Shown here one piece after another: positions 1-6,827 of a stretch of 11,777 nt of DNA (positions within the stretch are counted from its first letter, which is position 1; the number at the start of each line of letters is the position of its first letter). Source of the DNA: Gammaproteobacteria bacterium (lineage in GTDB: Bacteria; Pseudomonadota; Gammaproteobacteria; Arenicellales; JAHEKD01). Where the stretch lies: assembly GCA_024638545.1 (NCBI GenBank), contig JAHEKD010000026.1, positions 1-11,777 on the forward strand, read 5' to 3'. The notes beneath the pieces were generated by a model. The model did not search any database and was not told the origin of the DNA. It worked only from the letters and a program-made list of their open reading frames with translations. Made by a program: the position numbers and the translations under genes.

Positions 1-116
1 TGCTTATCCTGCTAAACGCTTTGACGCCAAATACCCGAGGTAGGAGCCCAGTGCGTTAGTAGCGCCCGCTGGGATCTGTGCGAGGGGTGCCGGGTAACCG
101 GCATTCCTATCGCGAC
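1..116 (+). mobile_element. 3' end of a group II intron (domains V and VI), truncated by the window edge
   Basis: Bases 44-76 fold like group II intron domain V. An 8-position helix (44-51 with 69-76) starts GAGCCCAG and ends CTGGGATC; a two-base CG bulge follows (67-68), then a short GCG/CGC upper stem (53-55 with 63-65). The AGC that forms the catalytic triad in this family is at 45-47. Bases 77-116 fit domain VI: 83-93 pair with 98-108 around a GTAA loop, 80-82 pair with 111-113, and A109 is bulged. A109 lies seven bases before an AC at 115-116, which matches the branch-point distance and the AY intron end of the family. The predicted 3' exon begins at 117. Weak points are an A opposite G46, a T52/C66 mismatch and an upper loop that is not GNRA. 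The intron protein would lie upstream, outside the window. An open frame at 2-43 ends in TAG at the edge of domain V, but it is too short to identify. Confidence 0.7.
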
Positions 117-197
117 CTAAATTCGGGTACTGTTATAAGCATTCGTGACGGTTTTCACCTGATCCACTATGGTTGAATTTCATGATCACGATCAACT

Positions 198-224
198 TTG
201 AAACCGGATTAGTCAGTATATATT
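198..224 (+). promoter_or_regulatory. Weak candidate promoter for the trans-sulfuration gene
   Basis: TTGAAA at 198-203 matches five of six bases of a sigma70 -35 box. TATATT at 219-224 matches five of six bases of a -10 box. The spacer is only 15 bases, shorter than the preferred 16-18. The predicted transcript would start near 231, about 50 bases before the chosen ATG at 280. The 150 bases between the intron end and this gene show nothing else that I can name. Confidence 0.3.
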
Positions 225-279
225 TAGTGGCACAGCATAGTGCTTGATTTAGAACAATCACAGGACGGTGAACCGTACG

Positions 280-1449
280 ATGGCAATTAAACAAGAGCTT
301 CACGTTCAACCACAAACGCTCGTGGCACAGGCCATGGGCGAACTTTGTCCAATAACCGGTGCCGTCATTCCACCGATCCAGGTGTCGACAACCTACGCAC
401 GCGATGGAGATTATGAAACCCGCGATGGGCGCAGCTATATTCGTGATTCGTCGCCGACGGTCGAGCAGGCTGAGAATATTATTTGTGCGCTGGAAAAAGG
501 TCAACAGGCGATGCTGTTCCCATCTGGGTTGAGTGCGTGTACGGCTGCATTCCATGCGCTACGCCAGGGCGATCATGTTGTTATCGCAGATACACTGTAT
601 CACGGTGTCACCCAATGGGTACAGGAGTTTGCCGGACAATATGGTCTACAGGTTAGCTATTTCGATTCAACAGACTCGGCTTCACTTGCTAAAGCCATAA
701 TCAAAGGCAGTACCAGACTGGTTTGGGTTGAGCTCATCGCTAACCCAACCTGGATTGTCGCAGACATAAACGCGCTTGCCGAGATTACGCATCAGGCCGG
801 TGCAGCTCTAGCTGTTGATGCAACTGCATGCACACCGGTGCTTTGCCAACCGCTCACCCATGGCGCAGATTTAGTCTGTCACTCTGCCACCAAGTATCTA
901 AACGGTCATTCAGATGTCCTGGCGGGTGTGATAGTGTGTAAAGATTCCGAATCAAGTTTATGGCAACGCCTTAAAAAATATCGCCTCCTCGCAGGCCCGA
1001 TGCCCGGTGCCAGAGATAGTTACGAACTCATACGCGGAATGAAAACACTTTACTTGCGCGTTCATCAGCAGTCTGCAAACGCGCTTAAAATTGCCAGGAT
1101 GCTGGAGAAGCATAACGCGGTTGAAAGAGTATATTATCCCGGACTTGAAATTAGTCCATTCCACGAACTGGCGAAAAAACAGTTCGGTGGCGGTTTCGGT
1201 GGCATGTTATCAATCCTGGTAAAAGGTGGCCGGCAGCAGGCCATTGAGATGGTATTATCGACTAAACTCTGGAAACCTGCGACTTCGCTGGGAGGGATAG
1301 AAAGTCTGATTGAGCATCGGAAAACGAGTGAAGGTGAGATAACCAATACACCGGATAACCTGATTCGCCTGTCTACGGGTATTGAACATGTCGATGATTT
1401 AATTGAAGATCTTGATCAGGCCTTAATAAATATGATGGTAAAAAGCTAA
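280..1449 (+). CDS. PLP-dependent trans-sulfuration enzyme (cystathionine beta-lyase / gamma-synthase superfamily)
   Basis: This is a cytoplasmic PLP enzyme of sulfur amino-acid metabolism, fold type I. From the upstream in-frame GTG at 268 it would be 393 residues. I prefer ATG 280 (389 residues) because GGTGA at 267-271 sits eight bases before it, whereas GTG 268 has almost no spacing to AGGA. Numbered from the GTG, the cofactor lysine is K209 in SATKYLNGHSDVLAG, the Asp that contacts the pyridine nitrogen is D184 in AVDAT, and the stacking tyrosine is Y112 in TLYHGV. The C-terminal part carries SLGGIESLIEHR, typical of the family. The length is close to that of MetC and MetB. The usual SGNPTR-type substrate motif reads YIRDSSPTVEQAE here, so the exact reaction (beta-lyase, gamma-lyase, gamma-synthase or sulfhydrylase) cannot be fixed and I give no symbol. 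It appears to be transcribed alone. The broken hydrolase begins 15 bases downstream. Confidence 0.9.
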   Translation: MAIKQELHVQPQTLVAQAMGELCPITGAVIPPIQVSTTYARDGDYETRDGRSYIRDSSPTVEQAENIICALEKGQQAMLFPSGLSACTAAFHALRQGDHVVIADTLYHGVTQWVQEFAGQYGLQVSYFDSTDSASLAKAIIKGSTRLVWVELIANPTWIVADINALAEITHQAGAALAVDATACTPVLCQPLTHGADLVCHSATKYLNGHSDVLAGVIVCKDSESSLWQRLKKYRLLAGPMPGARDSYELIRGMKTLYLRVHQQSANALKIARMLEKHNAVERVYYPGLEISPFHELAKKQFGGGFGGMLSILVKGGRQQAIEMVLSTKLWKPATSLGGIESLIEHRKTSEGEITNTPDNLIRLSTGIEHVDDLIEDLDQALINMMVKS

Positions 1450-1464
1450 TCTTCGTTCGTATAA

Positions 1465-2248
1465 ATGAAGCTGATTTTAATAAGCACATAACTGTCCTCA
1501 TTGTAGCTTGCCTGCTGGCAGGTTGTGTTGTATTTTCATCCTCTGATTCAGATCAGCCCCTGATCAAGCTTAGCGCCCCTGCGGCAGAGACTGTGGTGGT
1601 TATATATAATCACGGTACCCGTAATCCAAGAAAAAAGGAGCGCTGTAACGCCAGCTTTAACCGGGTACCGGAGTCGTTGACGGCACTGTCAGGTGAGCGT
1701 TTTATTATTTATTACCTGTGTTCCGATGCAACCGAGGGTACGGCCAGAAGTCAGGCCGGAAATCAGGTTTATGCCCGGATGGATGAAATCGAACAGGCAA
1801 TGGACGGTATCATTGAGCAGGGGATTTTGCCCGAGCATCTGTTTCTTGCCGGCCATTCCAAGGGTGCATGGGTGATTTTGATGCTTATGAATCAGGTCAA
1901 CAGAAAGTTCAATGCCGCGATTTATTTGCGCCTGCGCTGGCAAATCGTAAAAGCACTAGAAATTACCCGTGGTGGCGAAACCGGATCAGGCCTGAACAAA
2001 TCAGGCAGATGTTGCGTGCGCCCAGTATCGAAGCATTGATATTAGCTTATGACGACGATGAGTATAATCGTCCGGTGGATTTGGAATTTCTAACTAACCG
2101 TTACCCTGACTCCGTGAGAATAGTGAGTTACAGGTGTGATTATCAATACACGCACAGTACGCATTTAAACGATTGTCGATATCCGCAGACAAAAAAATTG
2201 ATATCGCAGTACATTCGTAACCAGATCATTTCATACCCCGGTAGTTGA
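1465..2248 (+). pseudogene. Frameshifted lipoprotein-type alpha/beta hydrolase
   Basis: The gene can be read only by changing frame twice. ATG 1465 starts a signal-peptide-like MKLILIST and stops at TAA 1489. The next frame then gives ITVLIVACLLAGC, a typical lipobox (LAGC), with no usual start codon of its own. That second frame continues from about 1488 to about 1925. It carries NHGTRNP, resembling an oxyanion-hole HG region, and LAGHSKGAW, a G-x-S-x-G nucleophile elbow with Ser at 1857-1859. At about 1921-1928 the sense moves to a third frame, which runs FAPALANRKS onward to TGA 2246-2248 and includes YDDDEYNRPVDLEFL and THLND, possible sites of the acid and His of the triad. A one-base loss would explain the second break, since related enzymes usually read AFAPA here. 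The intact protein would be an outer-membrane or periplasmic lipoprotein hydrolase of about 260 residues, substrate unknown. The gene may be truly decayed, or the two indels may be read errors. Confidence 0.7.
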
Positions 2249-2276
2249 AGCTTATCGGGCAGGACATTCAACAAAT

Positions 2277-2294
2277 TGTGGATAATTATCAACA
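2277..2294. promoter_or_regulatory. Two abutting inverted DnaA-box-like nonamers upstream of glmU
   Basis: TGTGGATAA at 2277-2285 is the exact reverse complement of the DnaA box TTATCCACA. It is followed at once by TTATCAACA (2286-2294), which differs from the consensus at one base. Together they form an 18-bp dyad with the perfect 10-bp core GATAATTATC and matching TGT/ACA ends. The dyad lies just upstream of the putative glmU -35 box, where an activator or repressor would bind. It could be a DnaA site or the operator of an unrelated dimeric regulator. Confidence 0.45.
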
Positions 2295-2299
2295 GCCAT

Positions 2300-2327
2300 T
2301 TAACAGCGCATCACTGTGGACTATACT
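2300..2327 (+). promoter_or_regulatory. Sigma70-type promoter for glmU(S)
   Basis: TTAACA at 2300-2305 matches five of six bases of the -35 box. TATACT at 2322-2327 matches five of six of the -10 box. The spacer is 16 bases. A start site 6-8 bases after the -10 would fall at 2333-2335, on the ATG at 2334, so the glmU message may have almost no leader. Confidence 0.55.
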
Positions 2328-2333
2328 CAGCCC

Positions 2334-3698
2334 ATGATTCTAGAGACAATAATACTCGCAGCCGGCAGGGGCACAAGGATGTTTTCATCCAGGCCCAAGG
2401 TCCTGCATGAGCTTTCCAAAAAACCCATGCTGGGCTATGTGCTGGATGCTGCAGAAAAACTGGATTCTGATCATATTCATGTTGTGTATGGCCATGGTGG
2501 AGAGCAGGTAAAAGACAAATTTTCTTCGCATTCCATAAACTGGGTACATCAAAGTGAGCAAAAAGGCACCGGGCATGCCGTTGCGCAGGCAATGCCCAGC
2601 GTGAATGATAACGCTGTTGTATTAATCCTTTACGGAGACGTACCACTAATAAGGCCTGCTACGTTAAGTCCACTGGTTCAGCTAGCAGCCCGGAAAAAAC
2701 TCGCACTGTTGACGATAGAGCTGGATGAGCCCGCAAGTCTGGGCAGGGTTATACGCGATCATCAGAATAATATCGTCGCCATTACCGAGTTTAAGGATGC
2801 AACCCAGTCCGAGCGTGAAATCAGGGAAATTAATACGGGCGTCATGGCTGTGCAGGCAAGCGATTTGAGGCAATGGTTAACTCAAATAGACGATAATAAT
2901 GTCCAGAAAGAATTTTACTTGACTGATATAGTTAAGCTGGCGGTAAACGATGGCGTACCCGTAATCTCAATTCAAGCAGAGACAGAGCTTGAAATTACGG
3001 GTGTGAACAGCAAACTTGAACTTGGAAAACTCGAACGAATGCATCAAAATCAAACTGCCCTTGAGCTGATGAAAAGAGGTTTAACCATTAGCGATCCGTC
3101 TCGATTTGATCTTCGCGGTCAGCTGGAATTTGGTGAAGACTGTTATGTTGACGTCAACACGCTGATTGAGGGTGACTGTCAGCTTGGAAAAAATGTTCAT
3201 ATCGGTCCTAATTGCATTATTAAACACTCAAAAATTAGTGACAATACGCACATTGAAGCGTTTTCATTGATTGAGGATTCAGTTATCGGTGCCGGCTGCC
3301 ACGTAGGGCCATATGCCAGACTGAGGCCGGGCAGTGAACTTAAGGAGGGCAGCAGGATCGGTAACTTCGTTGAAATCAAAAATTCGACCATTGGTAAAAA
3401 CAGCAAAGCAAATCATTTGAGCTATGTTGGCGATGCGCAGGTTGGCAATGATGTAAATATGGGTGCTGGCATGATCACCTGCAATTATGACGGTGCAAAT
3501 AAACATCAAACCATAATTGGTGATAATGTGCACGTTGGGTCTGACTGTCAGCTGGTCGCACCCGTTGAAATTGATGACGGTGCGACAATCGGTGCAGGTA
3601 CTACGGTATACAAAAATGCGCCCAAAGATGAATTGACAATCAACAAAAAAGAGCAGTATGTTCTTAAAGGCTGGAAACGGCCTCAAAAAAACAAATAG
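2334..3698 (+). CDS. glmU: Bifunctional N-acetylglucosamine-1-phosphate uridyltransferase / glucosamine-1-phosphate acetyltransferase
   Basis: GlmU carries out the last two steps to UDP-GlcNAc in the cytoplasm: acetylation of glucosamine-1-phosphate, then uridylyl transfer. From ATG 2334 it has 454 residues, about the length of the E. coli enzyme. The N-terminal Rossmann-like domain has LAAGRGTRM (residues 8-16), the RPKVLHEL lysine K22, KGTGHAVAQA, and the metal-binding YGDVPLI (D102) and GVNSKLEL (N225). From about residue 245 the sequence becomes the hexapeptide-repeat left-handed beta helix. This carries ARLRPGS, RIGNFVEIKNS, the catalytic-His motif KANHLSYVGDA (H361) and MGAGMITCNYDG. 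An in-frame GTG at 2316 would add six residues that are not conserved in the family, so I prefer the ATG even though no Shine-Dalgarno sequence precedes it. The glmS start lies 21 bases after the stop, which suggests co-transcription. Confidence 0.97.
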   Translation: MILETIILAAGRGTRMFSSRPKVLHELSKKPMLGYVLDAAEKLDSDHIHVVYGHGGEQVKDKFSSHSINWVHQSEQKGTGHAVAQAMPSVNDNAVVLILYGDVPLIRPATLSPLVQLAARKKLALLTIELDEPASLGRVIRDHQNNIVAITEFKDATQSEREIREINTGVMAVQASDLRQWLTQIDDNNVQKEFYLTDIVKLAVNDGVPVISIQAETELEITGVNSKLELGKLERMHQNQTALELMKRGLTISDPSRFDLRGQLEFGEDCYVDVNTLIEGDCQLGKNVHIGPNCIIKHSKISDNTHIEAFSLIEDSVIGAGCHVGPYARLRPGSELKEGSRIGNFVEIKNSTIGKNSKANHLSYVGDAQVGNDVNMGAGMITCNYDGANKHQTIIGDNVHVGSDCQLVAPVEIDDGATIGAGTTVYKNAPKDELTINKKEQYVLKGWKRPQKNK

Positions 3699-3719
3699 GA
3701 AAAATATCCGGGTTTAACT

Positions 3720-5546
3720 ATGTGTGGAATTGTTGGAGCTGTATCAAAAAGTAATATCGTGCCCATGTTAATTGATGGCCTGAAACGCCTTGAATACAGG
3801 GGATATGATTCAGCAGGGGTAGCCATTGTAAGGGACAATGAAATTGAGCGAAAGGTCAATGTAGGTCGCGTTGCAGACCTTGAAGCTGATATTGATTTCG
3901 ATAGATTCAAAGCATCTACCGGTATCGCCCATACACGCTGGGCAACGCATGGCGGCGTGACCAGGGATAATGCGCACCCGCATATTAGTCAAAATAATGT
4001 GGCCGTGGTGCACAACGGCATAATAGAAAACCACCATGAATTGCGAGAGGAACTCATGTCAAAAGGCTACAGTTTTTACTCCCAAACCGATACGGAGGTC
4101 ATTGTCAATAAAGTCGATGACTTCATCAACCATGGCGATGATTTGCTGGCTGCCGTTCAAAAAACCATAAAATTACTCAAGGGCGCATACGCCCTTGGCG
4201 TAATCTGCCTGTCTGAACCCGGACGAATGATAGGTGCCAGGTCGCGGAGTCCGCTGTTGGTTGGGGTGAAACCCGGTGAGGCCTATTTAGGCTCGGATAT
4301 GTCAGCGCTTATTGCTGTAACAAACAAGTTCATGGTGCTTGAAGATGGCGATATTGTGGATATTAATCAGGGGCAGGTAACGATATACAACAATCAGGAC
4401 CAGCTTGTCGAGCGGGATGTGAAAACCAGCTCACTTTCTGCCAACGCGATTGAGCTCGGTGATTATCATCATTACATGCAAAAGGAGATTTTTGAACCGG
4501 GGCAGGCCATTGCGGACACCCTGGAAGGTCGAATTTCTGCAAACAGTGTTCTTGAGCAGTCTTTTGGCCACGATGCAGCGGAGATTTTTGACCGGGTAGA
4601 GGCGGTGCAAATCATCGCCTGTGGCACCAGTTTTTATTCCGGTCTGGTTGCGCGCAACTGGTTTGAGAAATTTGGGGTGCGCTGCGATGTCGAGATAGCA
4701 ACAGAATTCTCATCCAGAGCACATGTTGTCCCTGCCAATGCGCTGGTGTTAACGATCTCACAGTCCGGTGAGACAATCGATACATTAACCGCATTGGATA
4801 AAGCCAAGCAGCAGGGTTATCGCTATTCCTTGACAATATGTAATGCAGCGGAAAGTTCCCTGGTGCGGGCATCGGATCTGGTTTTTATGACGCATGCCGG
4901 TCCAGAAATAGGGGTGGCATCCACCAAGGCATTCACTACCCAGCTGGCCGCCTTATTATTGCTCGCTATTGTTTTGGGGCGTAGAAAGCTGCTCGATCAA
5001 ACAACTGAAGCAGAGTTAGTCAATGAATTAAGAAGTTTACCCGGAAAAGTGGAGCAGGCGTTGAGCCAGGATAAAGAAATTCAAAAACTGGCGACTCGGT
5101 TTGTGGATAAAAACCATGCGCTGTTTCTCGGTCGCGGCCTGCATTTTCCGATTGCCCTGGAGGGCGCGCTGAAACTCAAGGAAATATCCTATATTCATGC
5201 TGAAGCCTATCCTGCCGGCGAACTCAAACATGGCCCTTTAGCACTGGTGGATTCGCAGATGCCGGTTATTGCCGTTGCACCCAATAATGACCTGTTAGAG
5301 AAAATCAAATCGAATATACAGGAAGTTCGAGCGCGGGGCGGGCAGCTGATTGTGTTTGCCGACCAGGAATCGGGAATGGATGCGGATGCCGGAATTGAAG
5401 TTATCAAAGTGGCACCTGTTGACGATACAATATCGCCCATCATTTACGTTATCCCTTTGCAACTGCTAGCCTATCACGTTGCCGTGATTAAAGGCACCGA
5501 TATAGATAAACCGCGTAATCTGGCAAAGTCAGTTACCGTTGAGTGA
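3720..5546 (+). CDS. glmS: Glutamine-fructose-6-phosphate aminotransferase (isomerizing)
   Basis: GlmS converts fructose-6-phosphate and glutamine to glucosamine-6-phosphate and glutamate, the committed step of amino-sugar synthesis. Its 608 residues match the usual length. The start is fixed by MCGIVGAV, in which the Cys after Met becomes the N-terminal nucleophile. The glutaminase domain continues with HTRWATHGG, VHNGIIENH and TDTEVIV. Two SIS sugar-phosphate isomerase domains follow. The first has ACGTSFYSG, TISQSGETIDTL and EIGVASTKAFTTQ; the second has GRGLHFPIALEGALKLKEIS and AEAYPAGELKHGP. The C-terminus, DKPRNLAKSVTVE, contains the active-site lysine (K603 counting Met). Only 21 bases separate it from glmU, leaving no room for a glmS ribozyme of the Gram-positive type. 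No strong Shine-Dalgarno sequence is seen, so coupling to glmU translation is likely. A long palindrome begins eight bases after the stop. Confidence 0.98.
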   Translation: MCGIVGAVSKSNIVPMLIDGLKRLEYRGYDSAGVAIVRDNEIERKVNVGRVADLEADIDFDRFKASTGIAHTRWATHGGVTRDNAHPHISQNNVAVVHNGIIENHHELREELMSKGYSFYSQTDTEVIVNKVDDFINHGDDLLAAVQKTIKLLKGAYALGVICLSEPGRMIGARSRSPLLVGVKPGEAYLGSDMSALIAVTNKFMVLEDGDIVDINQGQVTIYNNQDQLVERDVKTSSLSANAIELGDYHHYMQKEIFEPGQAIADTLEGRISANSVLEQSFGHDAAEIFDRVEAVQIIACGTSFYSGLVARNWFEKFGVRCDVEIATEFSSRAHVVPANALVLTISQSGETIDTLTALDKAKQQGYRYSLTICNAAESSLVRASDLVFMTHAGPEIGVASTKAFTTQLAALLLLAIVLGRRKLLDQTTEAELVNELRSLPGKVEQALSQDKEIQKLATRFVDKNHALFLGRGLHFPIALEGALKLKEISYIHAEAYPAGELKHGPLALVDSQMPVIAVAPNNDLLEKIKSNIQEVRARGGQLIVFADQESGMDADAGIEVIKVAPVDDTISPIIYVIPLQLLAYHVAVIKGTDIDKPRNLAKSVTVE

Positions 5547-5553
5547 CTATATA

Positions 5554-5724
5554 CGCATTTCTCACCAGCCTGCTAATGCGATGGTCCCTTGCCACGCCCT
5601 GTGGGCATTTTACTCGATCAGGTCCTCGCCATAGTGTCAACGATAGCTGCGGGCCCTTTGGTCGTAAAACCCATACAGGGCGCATTCTTTAGGCTTCTCG
5701 CTACAAAGTCTGGTGAGAAATGCG
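5554..5724. repeat. ~171-bp nested imperfect palindrome (MITE/ERIC-like) after glmS
   Basis: The ends are a perfect 15-bp inverted repeat: CGCATTTCTCACCAG at 5554-5568 and its reverse complement at 5710-5724. Further complementary blocks lie inside in nested order: AATGCG 5575-5580 with CGCATT 5681-5686, GCCCTG 5596-5601 with CAGGGC 5676-5681, TTTTAC 5608-5613 with GTAAAA 5664-5669, and GGTCC 5621-5625 with GGGCC 5651-5655 (one G-T pair). The AATGCG and GCCCTG pairings share base 5681. The element could thus fold almost end to end. I see no protein and no clear target-site duplication. It may be a small non-autonomous element, an ERIC-type intergenic repeat, or a structured 3' untranslated region of glmS. 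The rest of the gap (5725-5796) holds a weak GGCC/GGCC hairpin at 5761-5775 and no convincing terminator. Confidence 0.65.
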
Positions 5725-5796
5725 GGCAAAGGTTAGTAATGAAGCATCTCTCGATTATCAGGCCCGGCTTGCAGGCCCTATAGGCGAGGCGAACCC

Positions 5797-6699
5797 TTAT
5801 TTTTCTGCTATCCAGGCGAATGAGCCGGTGGTATTACGTACGCGCGTCTCAGGTGCTGCATTGCGAGAAGCCAGCTCACCCATTTTCCACCAGAGCTTGT
5901 GCATTAATTTAACTGGCATAATGATAGCTTTTGAAACCGCATTCGGCATTTGAGGAAATAGACCCATATTGGCTTGTGCATCAAGGACAGTCCATTTGGC
6001 GTTGGGTGAAATCGATTTTATTTTGAACCCGCCCTCCTGGAGTGAGTTATACGTGCCTAAATGCGAATGATGGTAGAAGCTGTCACCGTGAAATGGTTCC
6101 AGAAAAGCCACTGTACCCAGAAACAGACCGTTGGGTTTAAGTACACGATGTGCCTCTTTCATCATCACAGCGGGAAAACGTATGTGCTCGAGCACGGCAA
6201 TTGAAAGTATAAAATCGAAACTGTTATCCATAAATGGCAGTGCATGGGCATCTGCGAATATGGGCGCATTTTCATCATAGTAGTCTATGCCTACATAGTC
6301 ATAACCTGCATGCTCACAAACATTACGATGAACCGCGTCACCACAACCCAGATCAAGCATCACGCTGCCCTGCGATTTCGCTTTTGGAAAATGGCTGAGG
6401 ATTTCTTCAGAAAGGTGATAGTGTATATCGAATCCGGAAAAATCCACTTCCGGGTCTGGATTGACTGACATGATGCTGAACTTGACATCTTCCTGCTGGA
6501 TCACAGGCGTGCACAGCTTCACATCATATCTGAATGTTTTTTTCTGGTTTATCCTTAAATCCAAACTTCCAGTTTTATCATAGCCGAATTCAGCTTTACA
6601 GCCAGTGCATACCAGCCGCTCATTTTGTTTTTCTAATGTCTGATTGCAGTTTGGGCAGGAAAACAGATCCCAGGCACTGGATGGAATGTCGCGGCTCAT
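5797..6699 (-). CDS. Class I SAM-dependent methyltransferase with N-terminal zinc ribbon
   Basis: This is a 300-residue soluble protein. Residues 15-34 hold two Cys pairs (CPNC at 15-18 and CTGC at 31-34) of the Trm112/zinc-ribbon kind often found ahead of methyltransferases. From about residue 110 comes a Methyltransf_11-type Rossmann domain. SAM motif I is MLDLGCGD (114-121), the strand-2 acidic residue is D139 in YVGIDYYDE, motif II is ADAHALPF (149-156), and SFDFILSIAVLEHI (160-173) and HRVLKPNGLFLG (184-195) follow. It lies downstream of the Wza-like gene on the same strand, with a 127-bp gap. That setting suggests methylation of a polysaccharide, lipid-linked sugar or related envelope metabolite, but the substrate cannot be read from the sequence. 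It starts at ATG 6697-6699 with no strong Shine-Dalgarno sequence. The stop faces the glmS side, so the two genes converge on the palindrome. Confidence 0.85.
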   Translation of the reverse strand: MSRDIPSSAWDLFSCPNCNQTLEKQNERLVCTGCKAEFGYDKTGSLDLRINQKKTFRYDVKLCTPVIQQEDVKFSIMSVNPDPEVDFSGFDIHYHLSEEILSHFPKAKSQGSVMLDLGCGDAVHRNVCEHAGYDYVGIDYYDENAPIFADAHALPFMDNSFDFILSIAVLEHIRFPAVMMKEAHRVLKPNGLFLGTVAFLEPFHGDSFYHHSHLGTYNSLQEGGFKIKSISPNAKWTVLDAQANMGLFPQMPNAVSKAIIMPVKLMHKLWWKMGELASRNAAPETRVRNTTGSFAWIAEK

Positions 6700-6743
6700 A
6701 AAAATCTACTTGATTTCAATAAAATAATGAGCCGCGTATTCTA

Positions 6744-6827
6744 TCCGCTTGAATCTTTATTATCCAGATCTGATTCTATCGCTTTACGATGTTTAACATA
6801 GCCTGCAACACCACTTGGAATGCTGGC
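6744..6827 (-). other. 28-codon open frame following the amber stop of the Wza-like gene
   Basis: Immediately after the TAG of the Wza-like gene (6828-6830) the same frame stays open for 28 codons before a second TAG (6741-6743). The translation begins ASIPSGVAGYVKHRKAIESD and looks protein-like. It has no start codon of its own. It could be a former C-terminal extension cut off by a nonsense mutation, a remnant of another gene, or chance. The KESLF ending of the export protein is normal for its family, which argues against a needed extension. Confidence 0.2.

Noticed and set aside
133..555. 140-codon minus-strand frame
   Set aside because: It lies mostly opposite the clearly coding trans-sulfuration gene and reads like random sequence rich in Arg, Cys and His.
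1910..1930. Programmed frameshift in the hydrolase gene
   Set aside because: I see no slippery heptamer or downstream pseudoknot, and a second, separate break in the signal peptide points to mutation or sequencing error.
2249..2333. Replication origin (oriC) at the DnaA-like boxes
   Set aside because: Only two boxes are present within a short gap, with no AT-rich 13-mer array and no room for the usual box cluster.
3279..3686. 135-codon minus-strand frame inside glmU
   Set aside because: It is a shadow of the hexapeptide-repeat region of glmU, which is fully conserved on the plus strand.
3699..3719. glmS ribozyme or riboswitch
   Set aside because: Only 21 bases separate glmU from glmS, far too few for the ribozyme, and that element is typical of Gram-positive bacteria.
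5758..5780. Intrinsic terminator shared by glmS and the methyltransferase gene
   Set aside because: The GGCC/GGCC hairpin is short and is not followed by a T-run on either strand.
5589..5953. Two plus-strand frames (5589-5783 and 5720-5953) between glmS and the methyltransferase gene
   Set aside because: The first lies largely inside the palindromic element and the second is mostly antisense to the methyltransferase C-terminus. Neither has a ribosome site or recognisable motifs.
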